From the NCBI GenBank assembly GCA_029245665.1, contig JAQWOW010000003.1, positions 1 through 7,320 of the forward strand: a DNA stretch of 7,320 nucleotides, written 5' to 3'. A program made the translations under genes and the position numbers. The notes beneath the pieces were generated by a model, which was not told the origin of the DNA, ran no database searches, and worked only from the letters and a program-made list of their open reading frames with translations. Each line of letters starts with the position of its first letter. Position 1 is the stretch's first letter. This document shows positions 1-6,436 of the stretch, piece by piece. Source of the stretch: Polaribacter sp. (lineage in GTDB: Bacteria; Bacteroidota; Bacteroidia; Flavobacteriales; Flavobacteriaceae).

Positions 1-6
1 TAATTA

Positions 7-1173
7 TCAAGCATTCAAAGCCTGTTGAATGTCTGCAATAATATCTGCTACATTTTCTAAGCCTACAGAAATCCTTACCAAACCATCTGTAATACCAACT
101 TCTAGTCTATCTTCTTCGGTTAAACGTCCGTGAGTTGTAGATGATGGATGTGTAACAATCGTTCTTGTGTCACCTAAATTTGCGGATAAAGAACACATTT
201 TGATCGCATTTAAAAAATTGCTACCTGCGCTGATTCCTCCTTTGATTTCAAAAGCAACAATATTACCTCCTAATTTCATCTGGTCTTTGGCAACCTTATA
301 TTGAGGATGTGATTTTAAAAATGGATATTTCACAAATTTAATATTCGAATTTCCTTCTAAAAATTTTGCTACTTGCATTGCATTCTCGCAGTGTTTTTCA
401 ACTCTTATAGAAAGTGTCTCTAGACTTTTAGACAATATCCATGCATTAAAAGGAGACATCGCTGGCCCTGTATTTCTTGCAAATAAATAAATCTCTCGCA
501 TTAATTCTTTGCTTCCTACTGTAATGCCACCAAGAACTCGACCCTGACCATCAATTAATTTGGTTGCTGAATGTATTACTAAATCGGCACCAAATTTTAT
601 GGGTTGTTGAATATAGGGTGTTGCAAAGCAATTGTCGACAATGAAAATAAGATTGTGCTTTTTAGCTATTGTTCCAATGGCGTCTAAATCTAGAATGTCT
701 ACAGCGGGGTTTGTGGGTGTCTCAATATATAAAATCTTTGTATTCTCTTTGATGAAATGCTCTAATAGATGTGCTTCATTTACCTTAAAATAGGACGTTT
801 CAATATTCCATTTCGGAAGGTATTTGTCAAACATACTATGTGTAGAGCCAAACACAGATCTACATGAAACCACATGATCGCCGGCATTTAGTAAGGCAGC
901 AAATGTTGAGAAAATTGCCGACATTCCGGTTGCAAATGCATGCCCCGCTTCGGCCCCTTCCATTGCAACAATTTTATCTACAAATTCTGTTGTATTCGGA
1001 TTGGTAAACCTACTGTATAAATTACGCTCTTTTTCTTCTGCAAAAGAAGAACGCATGTCTTCAGCATCCTCAAAAACAAAACTTGAGGTTAAGTATAATG
1101 GTGTAGAATGTTCAGAAAACTGAGTCCTCTCTGTCTGACTCCTAATCGCTACTGTTTCAAAATGTTTATTCAT
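7..1173 (-). CDS. metZ: O-succinylhomoserine sulfhydrylase-type PLP enzyme (MetZ), last gene of the met operon in view
   Basis: A 388-residue cytoplasmic enzyme of the Cys/Met-metabolism PLP family (fold type I). The family member it resembles most, MetZ, replaces the acyl group of O-acylhomoserine with sulfide to give homocysteine. Visible landmarks are YSRFTNP (53-59), the cofactor-stacking region ATGMSAIF (81-88), VDN with the pyridine-binding Asp180, the Schiff-base lysine Lys205 in HSATK, and the substrate-carboxylate Arg367 in LVRISVG. The run IDGQGRVLGG just after the lysine is typical of MetZ rather than cystathionine gamma-synthase or MetY, and the long insertion seen in the neighbouring MetY is absent. 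Length is normal and the protein looks complete. ATG follows an A-rich stretch (ATAAAAAAATG on the coding strand), which is usual for Bacteroidetes. It lies 42 bases after the fusion gene with no obvious promoter between them, so it is probably cotranscribed. Because the operon carries a MetX-like acyltransferase, O-acetylhomoserine could be the true substrate; this is inference. A MetB-type activity cannot be fully excluded. Confidence 0.9.
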   Translation of the reverse strand: MNKHFETVAIRSQTERTQFSEHSTPLYLTSSFVFEDAEDMRSSFAEEKERNLYSRFTNPNTTEFVDKIVAMEGAEAGHAFATGMSAIFSTFAALLNAGDHVVSCRSVFGSTHSMFDKYLPKWNIETSYFKVNEAHLLEHFIKENTKILYIETPTNPAVDILDLDAIGTIAKKHNLIFIVDNCFATPYIQQPIKFGADLVIHSATKLIDGQGRVLGGITVGSKELMREIYLFARNTGPAMSPFNAWILSKSLETLSIRVEKHCENAMQVAKFLEGNSNIKFVKYPFLKSHPQYKVAKDQMKLGGNIVAFEIKGGISAGSNFLNAIKMCSLSANLGDTRTIVTHPSSTTHGRLTEEDRLEVGITDGLVRISVGLENVADIIADIQQALNA

Positions 1174-1215
1174 TTTTTTATGAGCCTTGTCGTTTTTAAA
1201 ACGATTCCAATAAGT
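1174..1215 (-). other. 42-base intergenic gap with a 15-bp palindrome, between the fusion gene and metZ
   Basis: The gap contains the perfect odd palindrome TCGTTTTTAAAACGA at 1190-1204 (7-base arms around one T). As RNA it can form only about four base pairs around a loop, and no uridine run follows, so it is not a convincing terminator. No TAnnTTTG box was found. The A-rich stretch right before the metZ ATG is the likely ribosome landing site. An operator or chance AT-rich symmetry are both possible. Confidence 0.3.
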
Positions 1216-4200
1216 TTAATTATTGTGTTTTGCCAATCTTAAAATATCCCCAAAAACACCTCTTGCTGTTACACTTGCTCCTGCTCCTGCTCCTTGAATT
1301 ACAATAGGTTGTTCTCCATATGATTCTGTATAGATTTCAAAAATTGCATCAGACCCTTTTAAAGAACCTAGAGGGCTACTTTGTGGAGTGGATACTAATT
1401 TTACTTCTAAATCTCCTTTGGTTTGAGATAAATCGCCACTTAATTCTCCGATATAACGAAGCACATGGTTTGGCTTTTGATGGTCTTTTATCGTTTGATA
1501 TTCGTCATTTAATAACTCTAAATTCCCTAAGAATTCATCCAAAGAATTTTCTTGGAGATGTTCAGGAATTAAGTTTTTAATTTTAACTTCTGTCAATTCA
1601 TTTTCTAAATCTAGTTCTCTTGCTAGAATTAGTAATTTTCTAGCAACATCATTCCCTCCTAAATCCTCTCGAGGATCTGGCTCTGTATATCCTTTGTCAA
1701 TTGCTTCTTGTAAAATTTTTGAAAAAGGAAGCTTTTCCGAAGAAAAATTATTAAATAAGTAACTTAATGACCCCGAAAATACACCTCTAATTTTTGTGAT
1801 ATTTTCTCCAGACTCATGCAACAGACGAATGGTATCTATCAAAGGCAAACCTGCACCCACATTGGTTTCATATAAATATTGCTTTTTGTGTTCTTTTAGT
1901 TTTGCTCTTACCTGTTTGTAAAAGTCAAAAGACAAGGTGTTGGCAATTTTATTACAAGAAACCAAATCGAAACCAGCTTCTATAAAAGGAATGTAATTCC
2001 CCACAAAATTGACATTTGCAGTATTGTCTACAGCAATTAAGTTTTCAAAATGATGTGTTTTGGCAAATGAAATAATATCGCTAACAGAGAGGTTCTCATC
2101 GCCGCGATGGTTTAGAGCATCTTTCCAATTTTTAGAAACTCCGTCTTTGTTTAAAAGTACTTTTTTTGAGTTGGCAATGGCAAAAACATTGAATTGAATT
2201 TTTCTTCTTTCTAATACAGATTGTGTGTTCTCAATTAGTTGATCGATCAAAGTTGCCCCAACCAAGCCTTTTCCAAAAATAGCAATATTTATTTTTTTTG
2301 TAACTCCAAAAATTTGACCATGAATCACATTAACAGCTTTGTGCAACTCCTCTTTTTTAACCACCAAACTCACATTTTTTCCGGTTACTGTATTGTTGAA
2401 TAAGACCGGTACAATCTGATTTTTTATCAAAGCGTTGTAGGGATGGTGAAATTCACTTAAATCTTGCCCAATGATAGAAATTACAGCAACGTTGTTTACA
2501 ACAGAAATCTGATTTACATCTTGAGAGTAAAAATCATTTTCAAATTCTTTCTCTAGGGCTGAAACAGCTTGACTTGCTTTGTCTGCATCTATTATCAGAC
2601 CAATTCCTCTTTCTGATGAACCCTGAGAAATAATACTCACACTGATATTTTTGTCACTTAAAACTCTAAAAATTCGTGCATCTACACCCACTTTTCCTAA
2701 CAAGCCTCTTCCCTCAAAATTCAACAAGGCAACAGGATCGGTTGTAGAAATAGATTTAATTCCTTTAACAGATGATTCTGAAGTAATTAAAGTTCCTTTA
2801 TCTTCTTTATTAAAGGTATTTAAAACTCGAAGGTTTATATTCTTTTCCAACAAAGGAATGATTGTTTTGGCATGCAAAATCGTGGCTCCAAAATTGGCCA
2901 ATTCATTGGCTTCTGAAAACGATAATTGTTCAATTTTTTTGGCATCCGCTACCATCTCTGGATTGGCTGTAAAGATACCGCTCACATGTGTGTAGTTTTG
3001 CAACTCTTCTGCATCTAAATAATTTGCTAATAAAGCGGCCGTATAATTACTTCCGTTTCTTCCTAAAGTGGTTGTTTCTCCTTTTTTAGTTGACGCAATA
3101 AACCCTGAAACAACCTGAATTTTAGTCAAATTATTCTTAAAATAACTCCTTACATTTTCTTTGGAAACGGAGTTGATAGGTTGCGCATTTCCAAAATTTT
3201 CGTCTGTAATAATTAAAGACCTAGAATCTACTGGATTGGCAGAGATTTGTAACTTTTCTAATAAACTCGCTACTAATTTTACCGATAGCAATTCTCCTTG
3301 AGCCAAAACTTCTTCTTTAATTTTCTGACTGTAATCACCCAATAAAGAAACCCCTTCAAAAATAGTTTCTAATTTTGAAAATTCGTCTGAAAATTCAACT
3401 TTACCATTGGGTTCTTGTTGGTATTTTTGAAACTTCTCAAAGGCAGATTTGTATTCTTTTTTTGTTGCTGCTTGATGTAAAATAGACTCTAATTCATTTG
3501 TTGAATCTCCTCTTGCAGAGACAACTACAGCTATTTTTTCTCCAGCGTTGTACTTACTTGAAATAAGTTCAATTGCATTTTCTAAACCTTTTCCGTTTGC
3601 CAAAGACTTTCCTCCAAATTTTAAAATTTTCATCTTATTCTCTTTGTAATCTTTATTAAAAATAGGTTCAATAATTTTTTGCAATTGGTCATATTCTATC
3701 AAAAAAGCATCGTGCCCATGCACTGAGTTTATTTCAGTATAGGTAACATTCTCTTTTGTTAATGCCAATTTTTTGTGGGTTTCTCTATTTTCTTCTGCAG
3801 TAAAAAACAGATCAGAATCAACCCCAATAATATGAATATTGGCCTCCACTTTATCGAGAAGTTCAATATCTTTTTTTCCTCCCTCTGTAACGTCAATTGT
3901 TTTTAATAATTGATTCATTAACTTGTAAGAGGAAAGTTGATAGCGTTCTTGTAATTTTTTTCCATGATGTAACAACCAGCTTTCGACATCAAAAACATCT
4001 GAATTGTCTTTTTTAGATCGATGAAAACGTTCTTTAAAAGACTCTGGTGTTCTGTAACATAACATTGCATGCATTCTGGCATCATGAACAGGATTGCTAG
4101 AATTTACTAAAAATTGTTCTTGAATTTGACAATTGGCAATTAACCAATCTGTAGACTTCCAATCGGTTGCAACCGGAATAAAATGTTGGGTAATTTTTGT

Positions 4201-4617
4201 ATCTAAAGAAACCATTTCCCAAGCAATTCCTCCTCCCAAAGAACCTCCAATTAACGCAAATAACTTTGAAATTCTTAATGTAGATAATCCTTGTAAAAAG
4301 ATCTTTGCAATATCTCTTGCAATAAAGGTTTTGTAATTATCAATTAAAAAACCATCGAACCCATTTCCAGGAATATTAAAAGACAAAATGGTGTAAACAT
4401 CGGTATTAATCGCTTTCTGATGACCAACTATATCTCGCCACCACCCCTCATCTCCGGCAACATTGCTGTGCCCGGTCAAGGCATGATTGATTAACACTAC
4501 AGGAGCTGTCCCTAATTCTTTTCCAAAAACCTGGTAACTCAAATTAAGTTCAGAAAAGGAGGTACCTGCTTCTGTAGTGAACCCTTTTATTTTAATATGT
4601 TTCAGTTGATCTTTCAA
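1216..4617 (-). CDS. thrA: Three-domain fusion: MetX-like homoserine O-acyltransferase + aspartokinase-like/ACT + homoserine dehydrogenase
   Basis: An 1133-residue cytoplasmic protein in three blocks. Residues 1-325 are a MetX-type alpha/beta hydrolase: NHALTGHSNVAG (44-55), GWW (58-60), nucleophile Ser126 in GGSLGGG, Asp269 in VDSD and His302 in GHDAF form a complete catalytic triad. Residues 329-612 resemble aspartokinase (KFGGKS 333-338, GELLS 441-445, TTTLGR 515-520), but several nucleotide-site residues are replaced (see findings). Residues 627-772 hold two ACT-like regions, with QGSSERG at 665-671. Residues 776-1133 are homoserine dehydrogenase: GKGLVG (782-787), CNK (888-890), ETNVGAGLP (917-925), FSGSLSY (947-953), EPDPREDL (979-986), Lys994 in DVARK and a GAGAG tail; this part looks intact and aligns along its length with E. 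coli ThrA. Together the blocks would make homoserine from aspartate semialdehyde and acylate it (probably acetyl) for the sulfhydrylases next door. Start: the only good choice is TTG at 4617, 8 bases after the metY stop; an in-frame stop lies just upstream and no Met occurs before residue 133, already past the nucleophile. Expression probably follows metY by coupling under the SAM-I riboswitch. Confidence 0.9.
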   Translation of the reverse strand: MKDQLKHIKIKGFTTEAGTSFSELNLSYQVFGKELGTAPVVLINHALTGHSNVAGDEGWWRDIVGHQKAINTDVYTILSFNIPGNGFDGFLIDNYKTFIARDIAKIFLQGLSTLRISKLFALIGGSLGGGIAWEMVSLDTKITQHFIPVATDWKSTDWLIANCQIQEQFLVNSSNPVHDARMHAMLCYRTPESFKERFHRSKKDNSDVFDVESWLLHHGKKLQERYQLSSYKLMNQLLKTIDVTEGGKKDIELLDKVEANIHIIGVDSDLFFTAEENRETHKKLALTKENVTYTEINSVHGHDAFLIEYDQLQKIIEPIFNKDYKENKMKILKFGGKSLANGKGLENAIELISSKYNAGEKIAVVVSARGDSTNELESILHQAATKKEYKSAFEKFQKYQQEPNGKVEFSDEFSKLETIFEGVSLLGDYSQKIKEEVLAQGELLSVKLVASLLEKLQISANPVDSRSLIITDENFGNAQPINSVSKENVRSYFKNNLTKIQVVSGFIASTKKGETTTLGRNGSNYTAALLANYLDAEELQNYTHVSGIFTANPEMVADAKKIEQLSFSEANELANFGATILHAKTIIPLLEKNINLRVLNTFNKEDKGTLITSESSVKGIKSISTTDPVALLNFEGRGLLGKVGVDARIFRVLSDKNISVSIISQGSSERGIGLIIDADKASQAVSALEKEFENDFYSQDVNQISVVNNVAVISIIGQDLSEFHHPYNALIKNQIVPVLFNNTVTGKNVSLVVKKEELHKAVNVIHGQIFGVTKKINIAIFGKGLVGATLIDQLIENTQSVLERRKIQFNVFAIANSKKVLLNKDGVSKNWKDALNHRGDENLSVSDIISFAKTHHFENLIAVDNTANVNFVGNYIPFIEAGFDLVSCNKIANTLSFDFYKQVRAKLKEHKKQYLYETNVGAGLPLIDTIRLLHESGENITKIRGVFSGSLSYLFNNFSSEKLPFSKILQEAIDKGYTEPDPREDLGGNDVARKLLILARELDLENELTEVKIKNLIPEHLQENSLDEFLGNLELLNDEYQTIKDHQKPNHVLRYIGELSGDLSQTKGDLEVKLVSTPQSSPLGSLKGSDAIFEIYTESYGEQPIVIQGAGAGASVTARGVFGDILRLAKHNN

Positions 4618-4625
4618 GGAGTTAT

Positions 4626-5900
4626 TTATAGTTCAGAAAAAGCTGCTTTTAAGTCTTCTTTTAAATCTTCTAAATCTTCAATACCCACAGACAATCTAAT
4701 TAAATCCTGACCAACACCTGCATTTGCTTGTTGTGCTTCATCTAACTGCTGGTGGGTTGTACTTGCTGGGTGAATGATTAAAGATTTTGTATCTCCAATA
4801 TTTGCCAATAATGAAAATACCTTTGTTTTGTCTGCAATCTTTTTTGCAGCTTCAAAACCACCTTTTGCTCCAAAAGTAACAATTCCGCTTTGTCCCTTTG
4901 GCAAGTACTTATCTGCTAATGATTTGTAAGTACTGCTTTCTAAACCAGGATAATTTACCCAAGCCACTTCTTCCTGAGCTTCTAACCATTTTGCAAGAGC
5001 TAACGCATTTTCTGAATGCTGTTTGATTCTTACTGGCAATGTTTCCAATCCTTGAATTATATTGAAGGCATTTGTAGGACTCAATGCTCCTCCAAAATCA
5101 CGTAAGCCTTCTAGAATTAATTTAAAGGTATAGGAAGCTGCTCCTAAAACTTCATGGTATTTCAATCCATGATACCCTGCAGAAGGCTCTGTAAATTCAG
5201 GAAATTTACCATTTGCCCAGTTAAAGGTTCCTGCATCAATAATGGCTCCTCCCAAAGAAGTTCCTTGTCCTCCAATATATTTTGTTAAAGAATGAATGAC
5301 AATGTTTGCTCCGTGTTTAATTGGGTTTAATAAAACCGGCGTTGCTACTGTGTTGTCTACTATAAATGGAACTTCTGCCGCTCTAGAATGCGCAGAGATC
5401 GCTTCTAAATCTAATACATCTAATTTTGGATTCCCTAACGATTCTACAAAAAATGCTCTTGTATTGTCTTGAACAGCAGCTGCAAAATTATCTGGATTTG
5501 ATGCATCTACAAAAGTCGTTGTAATGCCAAATCTTGGCAATGTTACATTCAATAAATTGAAGGTTCCTCCATACAAACTACTTGAAGCAACGATATGGTC
5601 TCCAGCTTTTAAAAGGGTTAATAAACCTGTTGCTATTGCTGAGGTTCCGGATGCAAAAACAACGGCTCCAATTCCTCCTTCAACTGCCGCTAAACGATCT
5701 TGTAAAATTTGATTTGTAGGATTGTTTAAACGGGTGTAAATAAATCCTAATTCTTTTAATGAAAAAAGATTGGCAGCATGTTCTGAATTGTTAAAAACAT
5801 ACGATGATGTTTGATAAATAGGAACTGCTCTTGTTCCTCCATTTTGTGTTACATCATGCCCTGCATGTAATGCGTTTGTTGCTAATTTTTGCGTACTCAT
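4626..5900 (-). CDS. metY: O-acetylhomoserine sulfhydrylase (O-acetylhomoserine aminocarboxypropyltransferase, MetY)
   Basis: A 424-residue PLP enzyme that converts O-acetylhomoserine plus sulfide to homocysteine and acetate (direct sulfhydrylation). It has the family landmarks: YTRLNNPT (55-62), ASGTSAI (83-89), the cofactor-binding Asp182 in VDN, the Schiff-base Lys207 in HSLTKYIGGQG, and Arg402 in LIRLSVG. The extra segment at about 221-262 (FNWANGKFPEF..., then GYHGLKYHE) is characteristic of MetY and is missing from MetZ and MetB. Length is as expected (about 420-430). ATG at 5900 is supported by the usual TLALHAG-like N-terminus (here ATNALHAG) and by the A-rich stretch before it. It is the first gene of the minus-strand operon and is preceded by a long leader carrying a SAM-I riboswitch, so it should be shut down when SAM is plentiful. 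Its substrate would come from the MetX-like domain encoded immediately downstream. Confidence 0.95.
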   Translation of the reverse strand: MSTQKLATNALHAGHDVTQNGGTRAVPIYQTSSYVFNNSEHAANLFSLKELGFIYTRLNNPTNQILQDRLAAVEGGIGAVVFASGTSAIATGLLTLLKAGDHIVASSSLYGGTFNLLNVTLPRFGITTTFVDASNPDNFAAAVQDNTRAFFVESLGNPKLDVLDLEAISAHSRAAEVPFIVDNTVATPVLLNPIKHGANIVIHSLTKYIGGQGTSLGGAIIDAGTFNWANGKFPEFTEPSAGYHGLKYHEVLGAASYTFKLILEGLRDFGGALSPTNAFNIIQGLETLPVRIKQHSENALALAKWLEAQEEVAWVNYPGLESSTYKSLADKYLPKGQSGIVTFGAKGGFEAAKKIADKTKVFSLLANIGDTKSLIIHPASTTHQQLDEAQQANAGVGQDLIRLSVGIEDLEDLKEDLKAAFSEL

Positions 5901-5927
5901 TTTTCTATTTTTTTTGAGTTAATTAAA

Positions 5928-5947
5928 ATTTCTGCACTTACAGAAAT
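5928..5947 (-). other. Leader hairpin upstream of metY
   Basis: Perfect 7-bp inverted repeat ATTTCTG / CAGAAAT around a 6-base loop, ending 27 bases before the metY ATG. On the coding strand it runs straight into TTT, so it is either a weak AT-rich terminator or a stable structure controlling ribosome access. It lies well beyond the SAM-I aptamer and its terminator. Only the symmetry is seen directly; function is inferred. Confidence 0.35.
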
Positions 5948-6054
5948 ACTATTTTCAAAAGAAATCCAATACCTAATATTGTAAATCCCTTTGAGATTAA
6001 ACCAAAAGTCAAATGCACCTGTTTTAAAGATGTACTTACTAGAAAAATGTTATT

Positions 6055-6089
6055 AAGAAAAATAGAGCTTTCCAGAACAGGAAATCTCT
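6055..6089 (-). terminator. Terminator-like hairpin of the SAM-I expression platform
   Basis: On the minus strand, AGAG-A-TTTCC pairs with GGAAA-G-CTCT (9 pairs, one A/G mismatch, loop TGTTCT) and is followed by ATTTTTCTT. It sits four bases after the 3' strand of riboswitch helix P1, where a SAM-I class switch usually carries its terminator. A competing pairing is possible between AGATAACA, which contains most of the P1 3' strand, and the loop TGTTCT (six pairs, two-base bulge). That would break both P1 and the hairpin when SAM is low. The hairpin is seen; the switching is inference. Confidence 0.6.
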
Positions 6090-6093
6090 TTTT

Positions 6094-6202
6094 TGTTATC
6101 TATCCAAATATAAAATACTTAGGTAGAATTTAGCACCTTCTTTATTTCTAAAGGGTTGCTAAGGTTTCAACGGGTCTAATCCCTTCACCTTTCTTGATAA
6201 CA
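6094..6202 (-). promoter_or_regulatory. SAM-I (S-box) riboswitch controlling the metY operon
   Basis: Read on the minus strand this leader matches the SAM-I consensus closely. Helix P1 is TGTTATC (6202-6196) with GATAACA (6100-6094), 7 perfect pairs. The kink-turn/P2 region reads AAGAAAGGTGAAGGGA, then GACCCGTTGAAACC and AGCAACC. P3 is CTTTA-GAAA-TAAAG (6153-6140). The core AAGGTGCTAAATTCTACC follows, then P4 closes with GGATAG. The expected pseudoknot between the P2 loop and the J3/4 strand is present as TTAG (6179-6176) with CTAA (6133-6130), differing from the common GC-rich version while keeping pairing. The family binds SAM and lowers expression of methionine biosynthesis genes. Its position before metY, the fusion gene and metZ fits that role. 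Confidence 0.95.
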
Positions 6203-6203
6203 T

Positions 6204-6220
6204 TTCAATAAGTTATTGAA
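6204..6220 (-). repeat. 17-bp palindrome at the predicted 5' end of the metY transcript
   Basis: ttcaataagttattgaa is a perfect inverted repeat with 8-base arms around one central base. It falls about 5-21 bases downstream of the predicted transcription start and one base before riboswitch P1. As DNA it could be a protein-binding operator; as RNA it can form a 7-bp hairpin with a 3-base loop that may protect the 5' end. It is not part of the SAM-I consensus. Confidence 0.45.
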
Positions 6221-6231
6221 CTTTGTGAGTG

Positions 6232-6263
6232 CAAATATAGGTTCAGAAAAATTAAATATCCAA
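6232..6263 (-). promoter_or_regulatory. Bacteroidetes-type promoter of the metY operon
   Basis: On the minus strand, TTG (6263-6261) and TATATTTG (6239-6232) match the Bacteroidetes housekeeping promoter consensus (TTG, then TAnnTTTG) with a 21-base spacer. The predicted start, about 6226, is roughly 24 bases before riboswitch P1, giving a leader of about 325 nt. Confidence 0.75.
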
Positions 6264-6393
6264 GTAAAAATGATTTTATTTTTAAGAAATAACAATATCA
6301 CACTTAAAAGACTATTTTTCTAAACATCAGTTAATTTATTAGATGTGAACTCTATTTTATTGATAATATCATAATAAAATATTATTGTAAAAA
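6264..6393. other. AT-rich spacer between the two divergent promoters; no gene seen
   Basis: Very AT-rich, with no coding pattern on either strand. It holds short symmetric stretches, for example TGATAATATCA at 6361-6371 and AATAA/TTATT at 6373-6386, which are expected by chance at this composition. It probably serves only as upstream DNA of the two promoters. Confidence 0.5.
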
Positions 6394-6425
6394 GTGATAA
6401 TATTTAGATATATAATGTAACTTTG
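6394..6425 (+). promoter_or_regulatory. Probable metK promoter
   Basis: TAACTTTG at 6418-6425 is a perfect TAnnTTTG -7 box and is followed by CA, as often seen. The -33 element is weak: the nearest candidate at normal spacing is GTG at 6394-6396 (21-base spacer), and a true TTG at 6385-6387 is too far away. The predicted start near 6431 puts the first helix of the riboswitch only a few bases from the RNA 5' end. Confidence 0.6.
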
Positions 6426-6436
6426 CAATGAATTAA

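Noticed and set aside
1320..1580. Open frame of 86 codons on the plus strand
   Set aside because: Lies entirely antisense to the homoserine dehydrogenase domain, shows no recognisable protein pattern and has no promoter box; it is a shadow of the real gene.
2651..2995. Open frame of 114 codons on the plus strand
   Set aside because: Antisense to the aspartokinase/ACT region of the fusion gene, whose conserved motifs show which strand codes.
3604..3660. Possibility that the fusion gene is two genes joined by a sequencing error
   Set aside because: The frame stays open through a normal hydrophilic linker of about ten residues, with no stop or frame change nearby, so a true fusion is the simpler reading.
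4133..4336. Open frame of 67 codons on the plus strand
   Set aside because: Antisense to the MetX-like domain, including its nucleophile motif; no independent support.
5524..5712. Open frame of 62 codons on the plus strand
   Set aside because: Antisense to the N-terminal half of metY; no independent support.
6064..6094. The SAM-I terminator hairpin read on the plus strand, where it is also followed by T residues
   Set aside because: No plus-strand gene lies upstream for it to terminate, and its position right after SAM-I P1 explains it on the minus strand.
6361..6386. Short palindromes (TGATAATATCA, AATAA/TTATT) in the divergent spacer
   Set aside because: In such AT-rich DNA short symmetric runs of A and T are expected by chance, and they are not followed by any terminator or operator-like context.
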